From Physella acuta (lineage: Eukaryota > Mollusca > Gastropoda > Physidae): a stretch of 64,000 nt of DNA. The translations under genes and the position numbers were made by a program. Position 1 is the stretch's first letter; every line of letters begins with the position of its first letter. The notes below the pieces were generated by a model. It was not told where the DNA came from. It did no database searches and saw nothing but the letters and a program-made list of their open reading frames with translations. The stretch lies in the NCBI RefSeq assembly GCF_028476545.1, contig NW_026731930.1, positions 434,001 to 498,000 of the forward strand, written 5' to 3'. Positions 22,301 through 35,621 of this stretch are shown here, in pieces.

Positions 22301-22814
22301 TTATTAGAGTTTCCAAAAATAGTATAAAAATTGAGCATGCGTATCTTAGTCTCTGTTTAATCATCTAGCTCTATATTGTGAAACAATTGAGTTCAATGAG
22401 ACAAGATACGTTATTTTAAATTTAGAATCGGGGCTCTCAAATTAAATCGATCAAATACAGGCGTAACATATTTCTAAAGTATTTTTATCGCTTGTAATTG
22501 AAACAACAAATAGTTATATCTTTAAAGCTATAGCCTAAATCTAAAAAGCACATGTAAACATACTGTATAGACGGTTTCATGGATACGGACGTGGGCTTCA
22601 CTGTAACAGTCTTAAAGTATTTCACGCTGTCCTTATATAAGTAGATATGCTGAATAGTTGGTAGGATGTTTGGGTAAATTGTAAACAAAACCCATACAAG
22701 AATATCAACTTGATGTTAGACTAAAGGCCGGGACGCGGTATCAACTTCTCGACTACTTCGTCACATGATGGTATGTTCTAACTTCCAATACAATGTATAT
22801 TGGACACACATTTA
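19378..22814 (+). repeat. macro-repeat copy II
   Basis: Runs through the shared sub-blocks in order: AATACCACGAAACTCAAGAA (20255), a SINE-like TTCGAGTCAGTAGTACGTCC to GACCTCTGTACATAATCC stretch (20605-20715), AATGACAGTTTCAATAACTT (20800), CAAGGGAATTAATGACC (21068), GACAAGCGAAGATATC (21290), AGTCAACTTCAGTGATGATT (21825), then S1 (22320-22814). Small ORFs lie in different frames from those in other copies. Confidence 0.7.
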
Positions 22815-23060
22815 TCTATATAAATAAAGCAAAGTGGTAGGGTGCCCGATAGCGCACTTCCCGGCGCCGCAGTCGCGTCATATTTGGCAGGTTCCTGCCT
22901 TGGGTCAATAGAACACGAGGGACGGTGCCGGTTGGCCGAAAACGGACCCATTCATAACTCCTGAGGTCGTAAATATACTCGCGGGGTTCACTATAAGATA
23001 AACGTTATCTTCGAAAAATTCCAGAAGGCCTTTCAAACTGACCGGTCCGAATTCAACAAA
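22815..23060 (+). mobile_element. Helitron-like 5' segment
   Basis: TCTATATAAATAAAGC after an A, then a GC-rich stretch (CGATAGCGCACTTCCCGGC, GGCAGGTTCCTGCCTTGG) also found inside the 40774 Helitron at 41770-41850. The 3' end was not found. Confidence 0.45.
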
Positions 23061-23084
23061 CATTGTTGATCTGGTGAATACACC

Positions 23085-23389
23085 AGGGGACAGTTGGAGA
23101 AACTAGCCTGGTTACCCATGGGGACAGTTGGAGAGACTAGCCTGGCTACACCTGGGAACAGTTAGAGAGACTAGCCTGGATACACCTGAGGACAGTTGGA
23201 GAGACAAGCCTGGATACACCTGGGGACAGTTGGAGAGACAAGCCTGTTTACACCTGGGGACAGTTGGAGAGACTAGCCTGGATACACCTGGGGACAGTTG
23301 GAGAGACTAGCCTGGATACACCTGGGGAACGTTGGTAATACTAGCTTGTATACTCGTTGGTGACAGTTGTTGAGACTAGCCTGGATATG
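23085..23389. repeat. 33-bp minisatellite, about nine units
   Basis: Units of GGGGACAGTTGGAGAGAC followed by TAGCCTGGATACACCT with few changes. A three-unit relative lies at 47318-47410. The ORF across it is repeat-derived. Confidence 0.93.
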
Positions 23390-24419
23390 ACCCAGGAGAT
23401 GCGACAGACTTGCCTATTCTAAGCCGTTCATACGTAAAGTTGTTCTAACAGCACTAGAATATGGCCAGTTGTCGTTAGTTTCATATGAATGGTAGAATGA
23501 TATACACCAGGGAAAGAGCCAACATTTACAATTTACAAAATTTCCCAGTTTTTTTTACAGTTGTATTACCGGCTCAGGAGGTGTCTCCCAATTAGCCAGG
23601 CAGACCTCAACACGGCAAACTCCAACTAACTGGCTTAGAAATTGGTTTGAATAACCTGCATCGTTCGCTTCTGTCCTTTGGTTCTCAACAGGCTTATTTT
23701 TCAACAAACTAAACGCAGCGTAAACTCGTACCCCTCTCTAGCATACATGATTACAAATATTATATTTAGTTTCTTTTAAATGTGTCAACATGTTTGTAAC
23801 ATTTTAAACATCGAATTACATAACAAAATAGTGATTAGAGTAAGTTAAATCTACGTTACTGTTATTCTTGTTGAGCAATGTACGTGTTATAATTGTATTT
23901 GTTTTTTTTTTCTTTTTACAAATAACCTTAAATCTGTTTTTCTATTTAAAATATTCATGTCATTGAGATGTAAACACTTTCACGATGTGTGTTACATATC
24001 TTAAAGACATGAGATGAAGTCGACTTAATCTATACCCCCCCCCCGTCAGTTCCTCTTGTTACCATCTCCAAACACATACCCCAGAACGTGGTCCTATTAT
24101 TCTCTAACAAACGACTGTATATTTGGATATCGCGGCCTTTAGACGAACCCGTTTGTTCTTGAGAAACAGAGTCCACAATGTGGTCACTGTTTATCTTATA
24201 GTTACAGCACTCTGACTTTAAAAAAAAAATATGTTCAGACATTTAATGAGTTTTTCGTTGACGTTCTTTTTAAATTATTTTAGATCTAACTCAATTATTA
24301 TCTCAAAATGCATTTTAGCAAATGAGAACACTTTCTTTCCAGGCTTGACGCCTCATGTAATGTGACCTTATTTAACAGTCATGTATTTACACTTAAATTT
24401 TTATAATAGGACCAACAGT
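23390..24419. other. intergenic with a macro-repeat piece
   Basis: 23745-23890 matches the P block (AGTGATTAGAGTAAGTTAA, TTCTTGTTGAGCAATGTA). 24355-24419 matches 36710-36760. A C-run lies at 24036. No gene. Confidence 0.55.
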
Positions 24420-24620
24420 CTGAAATCGGAGTAAATGGCCTCAATGGCGCATAACCAGTTGACAGATATCCTTAATTGTGATGAAGGCGTGGTCGAGTCG
24501 GCAAAAAAAGGTCAAGGTTGATAAATTCGAAAAAAAAAAGTCTCGAGTTCAAACCCTCTGGCAGATATGGCTCGATCCCTTCCAACACTTATAATTAAGA
24601 ACGAAGAAAAAGAAGAAGTC
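24420..24620 (+). mobile_element. tRNA-related SINE
   Basis: Starts CTGAAATCGGAGTAAATGG, has an A-box-like GTGGTCGAGTCGGC (24490) and a B-box-like GAGTTCAAACCC (24545), and ends in a GAAGAAAAAGAAGAAG tail. A relative lies at 46787-46905 in reverse. Inserted into macro-repeat: 36745 shows the uninterrupted form (CCAACAGTCAAAGGGAAAC). Confidence 0.65.
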
Positions 24621-24740
24621 GAAGGCAAATAACCGCAGAAATAGAGCTTAACTCACGAAGGTATAATGACAGCTGGGTATTGATACATTGCCGTATGTAC
24701 AGTTAACACGTTCTGATCGGACTGAATAGTCCGTACAACA

Positions 24741-24815
24741 ACACGAGTACACCCAGCCTTAATGGGCACCTCGTTCACGTTTGGGAAAGTAAAGGCGGTT
24801 GTTAGTGATGTATAC
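24741..24815 (+). mobile_element. fragment of a second SINE family
   Basis: TACACCCAGCCTTAATGGGC, then TTTGGGAAAGTAAAGGCGGTT. From memory this resembles the body of a tRNA-derived SINE common in gastropods. Head missing. Confidence 0.45.
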
Positions 24816-26189
24816 TATAATATTTTGTATGACGATGTCACAGAAACAAGTGAACTCTAATTTACTTCAACATCAGGTACGAAATAAACTTTACTACCGC
24901 ATGTTGACAAAATATGTCATTTAAACACGCGATAAAAAATGGGAAAGGACTGAACATCTATGTGAACACAATATTTCAACTGAACATCTATGTGACACAA
25001 TCTGTCAACTGAACATTTATTTTAAACAAAAAACTCCCATATGGACTCCTAAAGTACGAATGAATTGTTCAGTTTTCCTTTTATGATATTTAGTTCAGTT
25101 GATTCGAGTATATAAAAAATGTATGGGATATGTATGTCAAGTAGGTCCAGTTACTACAATTACAATTACACAGAACTGGTATGTCTAGATATTTTTAGAC
25201 TCCATCAGGTTGAGATAAAAGCTCTAAAAACATGTCAGATACATCAATCAATTGCTAAATTAAAAGTGAAACAAGATTCGACACATATGTATTAATAACA
25301 GCAAAAAAAATTGAAGTAACAAAAAAGAAAAAAAAAATATTTCGACTTCGGTGTATCTCAGGTGTATCTTCAAACACACAATGATATTCGTAATTAAAGT
25401 GTTTCAATAATGATAAAAATGTACATTTGCGCTTGTTTAATGTTTAAAAAAATATGTAAATGCAAGCATGCATACCTTATTGTTTTATTTAAATAATGGA
25501 AAGACAATCGGAGATATCGTTGAAACCAACACATAAATTGCATGTATAATCCTGTAAATATATATTCAATTTCATTATAAACAAATACTGAAAAAAAAAA
25601 CATCAATATTGCATTAGAATTTAGAATTTAAATGTCGCTGGCTCTCATTGTTTTATTCCAATTACCAAGCACTCTGAACAAGGCGATCATTTTTTCTCGG
25701 ACATGTGTTTTGTTAGGCTTCAATATTAACGCTAGAGCATATAATGTCTTAAAATATATACATATCACTTTTCAAATATATATTTTTGCACTTATATATT
25801 TAAATACATGTCTCATGCATTTAATGTTTTGTCGGAAAGACAAATTAAACATTAAAAGTAATAGTTCATGTACGTGTCTGGTGCACTGATATATTAGTAA
25901 CCCTGAGATGTATCAGTCGTTAAGCCTACACGTGTGTACGAATTCTATTTATCTTTATCTCTCGCTTACAACAGGGTACCAGATATATAAGGGATGGTCT
26001 ATAAATGACGGCAGATCTGGATAGGGGAGGGGGTGGGGGAGGAGAGGGTTGGGTTAGGTTACGATGGAGAAAAAGTAATGACACGCTTATGCACAAAATA
26101 TATTAGATCTTTAGTTTTACCATTGTTTCGCTCGTAAAGAAAGTCAAGCTGAGTAAAGCTTTAAAAAAAAATAAACATTACAAAATGAT
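24816..26189 (+). repeat. macro-repeat copy III, with duplication pair C (left member)
   Basis: 25440-26100 aligns closely with 32820-33480 (for example TGTACGTGTCTGGTGCACT, CTGAGATGTATCAGTCG, CTCGCTTACAACAGGGTACC in both). A few percent divergence by eye. Non-coding. Confidence 0.75.
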
Positions 26190-29100
26190 ATTGAATGGGT
26201 AATGTAATTTAGAGGGAGGGGTTTGGTAAAGTGAGGCGTGATTATGATATCATTTTAGGGGAGGAGGAAGCATATATAGTTCATGACCGCAACAAAGGTA
26301 GAAAAATATATTTAGTTGTTGTTTCATTGCAAATGTAAAGGTCAATTTCAGTGCTCATTTCATTACTTGAAAATACAATATATTTTCACCACCCTAGTCC
26401 AGTCTTCCAGTGTGTAGACCGTTCTGTGGTTGGTTACAACAATATCAACAAAGTCGAAATTATAGAGTTTAAAACATTAAGCAAATACAAAAAACGTTAT
26501 TTCAACAAGTTTTTAAGTGAACTGTAAAAATAATAATAATAATAAAAAAATAACTCGCTTTCTTTAAAAAAAAACTTGTGTCGCTCAAGTATTTAATATG
26601 TCTCATGTGCGACCACATGGTAATGATAAGCAACGTTTGTAATTCGTTTTTTCCCAATCTTACAACATTTCTATGAACAGATTTATATCCGAAATCATAT
26701 TATATTTGGCATCATTGGAAAGCTAGTTTTATCATGTATTTGATAATTGCATTTCACATTATCCCGGAAACACGATAAGCTTATGGGTGGAGTGTGATGT
26801 CATTTTAGGGGGGGTCTGAATTTTTTCTGACGATGTGTGACGTAGGTGGGGGGAGGGGGTAAAAAAATGGCCAAAAAAGCGTGACGTCATTTATGGACAA
26901 TTCTAATCAGCTTTACAAATTTCACTTATATGGTATATTCGTGACCTGCTTTTCGTTATTTTTTTTTTTTTTCTGTTTTTCTCCGTTTGCAGTTTTTAGA
27001 ACCAAAAAAAAACAATACCCAACCTATCTTCAGCAATTGTTCTTCATAAAACAGTACCCAACATATCTTCAGTAATTGTTCTTCAAGCAAACATAAAACT
27101 TTTGTCATGAGATAATGTTGATAGCTTTCAGAGAAATAAAGTTTATGATAAATAATATGTTAATTTCGAAACTTGTTCGTACTAAAAAGGGTGCGATTTT
27201 TAGGACCTTGTAGAAATCTGACCAGTAGTTCTATCAAAAAGTTGTGGTGACAAAAGCTTTAAAATATACTGATATATATATGCCGTGTAAATTTGAGTAG
27301 CGAGTTTCGTAACAATAATTTAAAAAAAAATTAAACCAAATATAAAACAAAATGTCAATCACTTAGAGTTATTCATATTCGTAGAGATTTTCCTCTGTCT
27401 TCGATCTTCGTGGGAACATTTAAAAAAAATCATATTGACTGATTGGGTTCCCTAATCAAGCGCTATTATCGTGGCTAGAAACGATCATATAATTTGTTGA
27501 AATTATTTTTGATTTGATAGCCAACATAAAAAAAAAATGTTTTTATTTAAATGATTACATACCTTAATCTATTCCAAGGTTAACAAATAAAGTGATAATA
27601 GTGTTGGAACCAAATCGAGACAAGAGTTATATCATTAAAGCTATAAACAAAAGCTTAGGTAAAACAGGACATGTAAACATTCTTTATAGACAGTTGCATG
27701 GATACTGTATTGTACCGTTGCTGATCGCGCTGTGTAAATGCAAAACCTAAGTTCAAAGTTCAACTCGCACAGTCTTAATGTCTTACACGATGTCCTTACA
27801 TTAGTAGAAGTGTTGGATTGTTGGTAATATGTTTGGGTATATTGTAAACCTAAATCAAACGAAAAATATGACATGTGTTTGACTAAAAATACTTATTTAC
27901 TTATTACTTCCCATTATTTTTACTAAACAGCTCACGGGAGACAATTTTCTTCTAGTTTATATCACTAGCCGTGCAAATGAACTGATAGAATATACAGGAA
28001 CCCGACTAGTAAGTCTGAATTGCAAACTACATATATTATATTAAAATAACAAGCTTGGTTTGTATGTAATTTTATTTAATTATGTAATTTTGTTTTGAAC
28101 AATTTTTTTTTTGTAATTTTTGAAGACCAAAAGCTATAATGAGTTTGTTAGCACTCTTTAAAGACAAGCTTTAATCGTTTTGATCTATATTTAATGCTTG
28201 ATCCATAGCTTTGTATTTTGCTACTTATTTGCAAAAAAAAAAATAAAAAAAAAAATCGAAAACGACTTCATAGAAATTATTTAAACGTGTCAACACCTGC
28301 TGTTACTTCTGATGGATGACGTAACTATTGTTCCGTGAAGAAAATGACGTTTAATTGTCAGAACAAATCACCTGTTGTAATGACGTTAATATTGATGTAG
28401 ATATAAAAAAAAATATTCCTGATATTTACATTGCGTGTATTGCTTGTTACTTGTGATATAGATATAATTATTGTATATGGCATGTTATGTGTTACATGAT
28501 ACACATACTATAGAACGATTTGAGACATGCTATATAATCGTAGGCCGATGTGTCGGATGTTACTAAAATGTAGGCAGATGTGTAAGATGCTATTAAATTG
28601 TATCCCTATATGTCGGTCTTAATGTAGGTCTTATCTGTTTGACAACATCTGACCCTCCAATAAGTTCACATTTGATATACAACTGTGTGTATGCGGTTAC
28701 ATTTGAAAATGTTTTCGGTCGTTGACTGACTACATCACGTTCTACACTGTAAAATATGTGATTGTGTGCACCTGTTTTCAAAAAAAAGTTTCTATCTATC
28801 GGCTAAGTCCGCAGTTGGTGCAGCCGAACCTTTCCAATTACATGACCAATAAATATTGAATTTTAGATTTATAAAATTCAGGTGCTTTGAATACATAACA
28901 TATGACAATAGGGGATTTATCAAGTTAACCTATAGCACACACACAAACGTCATAACATGTTTTACCATATATCTGAACAACGACCGAAGATGCCTTGAGA
29001 GTTATTAATGTCATGAATGCTAATATTAATTATTAAAATGCATTCAACGTGTGCAGAAAATAATATTGTGTAACGAGTACACATAATTATACTGTGTTAG

Positions 29101-30402
29101 AACCCCCCTCCCGCCTCCTCCCCCCCCCCCCCTTCAAACACACAAGGGGTCGAATACTTTACATTCATTTTTGGTTGTAATGGGACAATCCTCAAACTAA
29201 AAAAAAATAAAAAATAAAAAAATGTTATTTAGCCAATTCGAAAGAAGCAATAGCAATTAATTGTTTAAACTAAATGATTTTCAAGTCTTGGAAACTAACA
29301 TCAAATAAGCAAACGCTGTTTGTTTTCTAAATGTATCAATTGTTAGCATTAATTTAACTCCAATGTCATGCGTGGGTTGTTCTATTTATAGATGTGTTTA
29401 TTTATGTCCTGCCTATGTCTTGTGTGTTGTTCTATCAAAGGGACGCAACAGCAGAAATACCGCGTAACTCAAGAAATGTATATTTCCTTCCCCTACATAT
29501 AAAAAAAGACATTAGATTAAATATTTTAATTAAGATAATATACTAACAATTTATCACGATATCTAATCCTACAACGTTTTTTTAACTATTTGCACATGAT
29601 AATGCGCCTGTACACATACGTATGACTAAATTGTATGTCTTAAAGGTAATGCAATTAAATATTGCTAGTGCAGAAAAAGACATAAATCTTAGCTGCAGCC
29701 TTTGAATATGTTTACGACGAAATGTAAATCACAGGAAGAAAAGATAGAATAAACCAAATGATTGCTTTCCATACACCTAACATTTCCGTCAGTAACACAT
29801 GTTATATATAGTAGATGAATTTAGACCTTTATATTCCAAAATCCCTGATCCGAAAGTTGGGATCAAGAAGTTAAATCTTTTGGACATTCTGTATTACACC
29901 CATGGGCGTAGCGAAGGGGGAACGGGGGTGCGGATAGCACCGGGTGACACCATTTAGGGGGGGGGGGGGGTGACACCAAGGCAAAAAATAGCAAAATATA
30001 TACAGAAAAAGGATAATTCAACTTAATTAAGTGATTAATTAGAGTATTAAATAGTCTTTTAAGAGCAAATTAGACTAATTCATAACGTAAGCCTGCTAAT
30101 AATTGTAAAAACATGCTACATCAAGCTGTATTTATAACCGACTATAGATAAATATCGGTAATATTATATCTGAGCACATTTTAAAGCAATCGCCGGGGGG
30201 GGGGGGGGGAGGGTGGGTGGGGGGTGAGTGGGGGTTACATTAACTCAATGTTGCAAGATTTGCCTGAATGTTGAGAGTCTTAATAGTCTTAATAACTTAT
30301 GTGTTAATCCTTGTATGAGGAAGGTAAAAAAAAAATGAAATACATCAAAAGAATAATTGTGCATAGGGCCTGCATATACACATGCGTATATAGATACTTA
30401 GG

Positions 30403-30484
<82 letters not shown>
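30403..30484. repeat. (TA)n microsatellite
   Basis: About 40 TA units with one G. The paralogous array at 51562-51593 has about 16. Confidence 0.95.
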
Positions 30485-30488
<4 letters not shown>

Positions 30489-31041
30489 GGTCAGATATCT
30501 TCTATTTTAGTACATTTTAAATGTGTATAATATATTAGGTTTACTGCAGTGTGCATATTGTTATTTTTGTTCACAAATGCAGATAAGCATTTACTTAAAT
30601 TTATGCTCCGAAAGTTTTCAAGGGAAGTAATTACCTGTGTAATTCACATATCAAATACAACGATTGCGTTGGAAATAATTAAAAAAAAAAAGGAATACTA
30701 TTTTATTGTCAGAACGTATTCGCTTTAAAATATTATTTTTTTTGTTAGAGAAATAATAAATACTGAATATGTGTCTTTGCTTTCTATTTAAATGTTTATG
30801 CTATTAAAAAATAAAAACAGTCACGATATGTGTTACACATTTAGAAGACATGGGATGAAGTCTCATTAATCATTTTTGTTTCTTAACTTGTGCCATCTGG
30901 CTATATGAATTTCCTTATTTAATGAATTTATATAAAAACTTCACAACCGACAGAACCCTATTCGAGTAGCTCAGGGGTCGACAACTTGCGGCTAACGATG
31001 TCGAGATGCGGCTCTTCAGCTCCATGCACAAATATAAATCA

Positions 31042-31493
31042 CGAGCCGACCCGCAGCGTATCATACGCCGCTATTTAGTTGTTTTATTTTCTACTTTGCA
31101 GTAATACATAATTTGTGAATTCGACAGTACCAATGCTGCCACTGAAAATATGTGCTTTAAAACACTAACCCCCCCCCCCCCTTCCCCCAACCCGGACCCT
31201 ACCCCCCCCCCCCCCCCGTTAAAGTAGCCTCCTCTTAGTTATTTCTTAGTTACCTCCTCTAAGTTTAAAATCGAACTAAATTATCTGCCCCTAATAGAAA
31301 CCCGGCTCTACGGCTCTACGATTTGTAAACAGTTAGCTTTGTAAACATTTAGCGTGACCACAACTCACCAGACAATGTGGGGGTGGAGTGGGGGTTGGTA
31401 GTGATAGTGATAGAGAGAAAGAGAGGGGACTGCAAGGAGGCGCTTGCAGCTTGTTTTCTAACGGCTCCCAGAAGAGAGTTATATATATATAGA
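31042..31493 (-). mobile_element. Helitron-like element, full length, with empty-site proof
   Basis: 452 bp. On the minus strand it starts TCTATATATATAACTC and ends with the near-palindrome GCGGCGTATGATACGCTGC, then GGGTCGGCTCG, inserted between A and T. The paralogous locus at 52170 reads straight through (TTAATCA|TTATTTTATT), so the insertion is exact with no target duplication. Contains two C-runs and a G-rich block; no ORF of note. Confidence 0.85.
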
Positions 31494-31665
31494 TTATTAT
31501 TTTATTTTATTTTCAAAACACATAAAAATATTGTTCTGCAATACTCGGTAATGAACAATAAAATAATAAACATAAACAATAAACACTCGCTATCCTATTA
31601 GAATATGTATTTACGCCCTATTTCAATTTACTTCCTATTAACTTGTCTTTTGCTAATAGCAACAT

Positions 31666-31830
31666 TCAACTTCGTGGTGGAGATCACAAAGAAACTAAAC
31701 GAGCTAAATGCAAAACTGCATGGAACGGAAAACCCAGCCTATGCCCTGTTTAAAGAAGATGATTGTTTCATAAAAAAAAATAAAAAAATTACTTCATTTT
31801 GTTGAAGACCCGGAGAGCGGTAAATTACTT
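31666..31830 (+). pseudogene. hAT transposase fragment
   Basis: 31605-31805 encodes VEITKKLNELNAKLHG, close to the LNELNxKLQG motif of hAT-like transposases (GTF2IRD2/ZBED-type), followed in another frame by HFVEDPESGKLLYF, again like that family. The same fragments occur at 52340-52500. Decayed; no full domain. Confidence 0.55.
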
Positions 31831-32755
31831 TATTTTTAAAAAAAAATCTGAAAAAATCTGATAAACCAAACGCTAATATTAACATGAATCACTTCAGCAT
31901 TAATAAAAAGACTATGAAGGATGCGTGCACTGAGATATTTGAGCAATTCAAAATGAATACATTCGGTGTTAAACAATTATTTTCCCTCATTGTATCACCA
32001 TAAAATAGAACAATTTTCTCTATTTAATACGTTATTTTTCAGAATCCAAGTTTTTAATCGTAAATGCCAGCAGGTAGACAACTTAAAATGCATTCACATC
32101 CGAAGTCTAACACAATATTGAGAAAATAAATGCATGCACAAAAAAGTGTTCTCTTACTTTCCTCTAAACGAAGTTATACCATTATTACTTATTTTATAAA
32201 AGATTGTGGTTGTACAATTGTTTATTTAATTTTTTTTATTCAATTAACATACGGTAACTCGTTATATATCTGATGCTTAGCGGTTGTTTTGTTTCCAGAA
32301 ATAAAAATGTTTGCAGCTATTTTGAACACGTTTGTACAAATATCATTATCAAGTGTGAGCTTCTGTCGCCAATAAAGAACTAAATTACGATACATCAACG
32401 GTTATTAGTTAAATAACATGCTGTCTAGTTTTGAAAGAGCTTGAAAATCAGAACGTAAATTTAAACTAACTGAAATAGTTGATGCTGTTGTTTACCCTCC
32501 TACATGACAGAGAGAGCAGTGTCTACATAAGGAGAAGTGATCAGCGCACACTGTAACAGCTCACACATTCCACGAGCTAATTTCGTAACGCTTTTTTTTT
32601 ACAGAAAGCAAATATAAGGTTTACTACAAATATGAATTATAATAGCATCGATGTTTGTGTTCTGTAAACTTCGAACACAAATAGACCGATTGTAGTGCTC
32701 GAACTTAACAAAATTAATTAAAAAAAACACATGGTACTAAGCTGTTTAAAATGCT

Positions 32756-35621
32756 GTTTAATATTTTCAATAATGATAAATATTTAGATGTTGTTTAGTC
32801 TAATGTTTAAAAAAATTAATGTAATTACAAAACTACAAACATTATTATTATATTTTACACTTTTGCAAGACAACCGAAGATTTCGTTCAATAAATGTTTG
32901 CTTCCTTGCCCGACTCTTTAGGTGAATTTTCCATATAGATCTCCTATATAATATAAAAAAAAAACCAATTAATTTTACATTACATTTTTATAATGAATTT
33001 ATACAAATGTCATTGGCCTATCATGATTTTATTTCCATTACCAAGCACTCTGTACATGGCAATCATTATTTTTTTTCTTGGACATGTGTATTGTTAGGCT
33101 TCAATGTTAATCGTAGAACCTATACAATAAATACATTTTAATTTTTTTCAAAAAAAAACAGACTTGTTTTGCGCTTACTATATTTTATGAATGTCCCATA
33201 CTAACATAAATCGGTTTATTGGTTGTTTGAAAGACATGTATTAAATATATTATTTCATGTACGTGTCTGGTGCACTAATTCATTAGTAATCCTGAGATGT
33301 ATCAGTCGTTAAGCCTACACGTGTGTACGAACTCTATTTATCTTTATCTCTCGCTTACAACAGGGTACCAGATATATGAGGGATGGTCTATAAATGACGA
33401 CATATCTGGAAAGGGGAAGGGGTGGAAGGAGGGGATGGGTTTGGTGACGATAGAGAAAAAAGTAAAGACACGCTTTTCCGCTAAAAAAAATGAAAATGAG
33501 TTGTAGGTGTAGGGAAACAACAACAAAAATACCACGTATTTCAGAAAAGTGTTTATCGCCTCTCCTACTGTTGAAAACGACGCATTTCATTACATCACCT
33601 GAGCATTTAGAATATAACGTTAATACTTAATACAGATTATTAGTACATAATAACACTTATAGAAGTACAAAAAGTATACACTTCAGTCAGTAAAACCATG
33701 TCATATATATTAGATATATTTGAACCTTTATATCTCACGATTCCCCATCAGAGAGACTTAAGTTTGGATCCCTGGAGTAGTGTCTGTAAGACGTGCTCAA
33801 GTCCACCCAGCTCAGATGGTTACCTGACTAACGTTAGGAAAAACTGCGGCCACAGCTAAGAACTCCGTACATAATCCCTATCTGATAGATCATTTTGTTT
33901 GAAATGCCGAGAAGTCAAATGGTGCAATCAATCGTTGAACTACTTCGACGATTGTAGTATCTGCTTTAAATGGCCGTTCTATTAACTGAATTAAGGATTG
34001 TATCAAGATATTGTCTGTCATATTGAACTCACACGAAGCTTTATATTAAGCTATATGTGACACATTTTATTGTAGCTAATGTTAAATGTGTTCGCATTTT
34101 TTTCTTGCTTGAAAGCTTTGCAAGGGAAATAATTACCTATTTAATAACCATAATATATTTGGCGAATAAATTGGAAACACATACAAACAACACAGTCATA
34201 TAATTTTCTGCATCAAAAGTCACCCATAATTGTAATTAAGTGTATCATTTGTGATACAAATATATAGATGTGCGTTTGTTAAATGTTTGAAATATGTATG
34301 TAATTGCAAACGTACACACAGTAGCGTTATGTTTTACAAATTTAAAATCAACCGAAGACATCGAATAATGAATGGTGCATTTTTCACTTTACCTCTTCAG
34401 TATATTTTCGAAAACCAAAATAGATTTAATGATAAAAACTTCGTTGGTCTCACACTACGTCATTCCCATTACCAACCGCTCTGTGCTTTAAAATATTTTT
34501 ATTTTTATTTTGGTAATGTGTATTATTAGGCTACAATATTAAATATAGAACCTTAATGTGTTGAAATAGATACATATACGTTTTCAAACTCAGAGTGGTT
34601 GTGCGCATAATGTATGTTAATAAATGTACCATTCTAACTAAAATCAAATGCATTTATTTATTTACAAATCAGGTTAAGGGAGGGCTGAAATAGGAGGCTT
34701 TGGTAACAGAGGAGAAAAAGTAACGGCACGTTTTTGCGTTAAAAATTAGAGAAATAGTTGTAACCATCATTTCGCTTTGTTAAGAAAGTCAAGCTTAGTT
34801 AAGATTTCAATTAGATAAAACAAGAACATAAATACTGCTATTAAATATTTGATGGAATTTTGTGGCAGGGGTTTGGTAAAATAAAGTGTGATATTATTTT
34901 GGGTGTGTTATAAAACTAACAACTTCATTGTATTTAAATATAACTTAAAAATAGCTAAAATGTATGTGGTAAACTCAGGTATTTTTTCTCCATAACTTGT
35001 TTCAGATTGTTTATTTCACTAAATTTGAAGTGCAATGTTTTATTGTCTCCCTTCTTTTTTTTTAAAAACAAAATAAATGTCAATTTTAATTTGGTTACTA
35101 AAAAAGAAAGATTAGGAAACATCAGCCAAACACTTGTTTACACTAAATATTATTTACGGTCAGTTTATAAAGGCAACATTTTATATGGTGATAAAACTAT
35201 CTGATTAAGAAAACCGCTTTACATCACCAACACAAACGGCGGTAAATAATTAATGTTCTCTTTTTATCAGTAATTCAACTTAATTTTAGATGACATACGC
35301 ATACGTGTGTCACAATTTTTAGTGACCTTGATGTTTACCCTGCTACATTGGCACTATATAATAGGTCAACTCGTTTAAGACATATATGAAATCAGAAAAA
35401 CATGTTTTCGAGATCTCAACTGGGATTAAATATTGTGAAGTGCGTCGATTAACTCGTAAAGTGATTAATAAGGTGGTTGCACACACTGATGATTACTAAT
35501 ATGTAAAAATTGGATTAAAAATTATACTTATTTTTAAGAATCCTTCAGCAACGAATGTTTACATATAAGTTATAAACTTTCTTTAAAATTTCATGAAATA
35601 AACCGGGAGTGTTCTCCCCTA
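32756..35621 (+). repeat. macro-repeat copy IV, with pair C (right member)
   Basis: 32820-33480 pairs with 25440-26100. Then AATACCACGTATTTCAGAAA (33520), a SINE-like block GTTTGGATCCCTGGAG to AAGTCCACCCAGCTCAGATGG (33755-33900), AATGGCCGTTCTATTAACTG (33969), CAAGGGAAATAATTACC (34121) and further sub-blocks. The remainder to 35621 has no gene. Confidence 0.7.

Larger units (their letters stand above)
30972..31990 (+). mobile_element. hAT DNA transposon fossil carrying a nested Helitron
   Basis: Starts CAGGGGTCGACAACTTGCGG, a hAT-type terminus; the paralog at 52084 has CAGGGGTCGGCAACCTGCGG. After the nested Helitron (31042-31493) come transposase-like fragments (31666-31830). The right terminal repeat was not identified. 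Confidence 0.6.
26190..32755 (+). repeat. segmental duplication A, left copy
   Basis: Collinear with 47430-53430; best from 27740 onwards. Shared landmarks: GTGTTGGATTGTTGGTAAT (27810), CAGAACAAATCACCTGTTG (28360), AAGTCCGCAGTTGGTGC (28805), AAGGGGTCGAATACTTTAC (29144), GACGAAATGTAAATCACAGG (29715), GTCAGTAACACATGTTATA (29788) and CAGAGAGAGCAGTGTCTAC (32507). Each copy carries private insertions: this one has the 31042 Helitron and a longer (TA)n at 30403. No shared ORF. Confidence 0.85.

Noticed and set aside
23128-23310. 60-codon ORF with regular repeats
   Set aside because: Product of the 33-bp minisatellite, whose unit length is a multiple of three.
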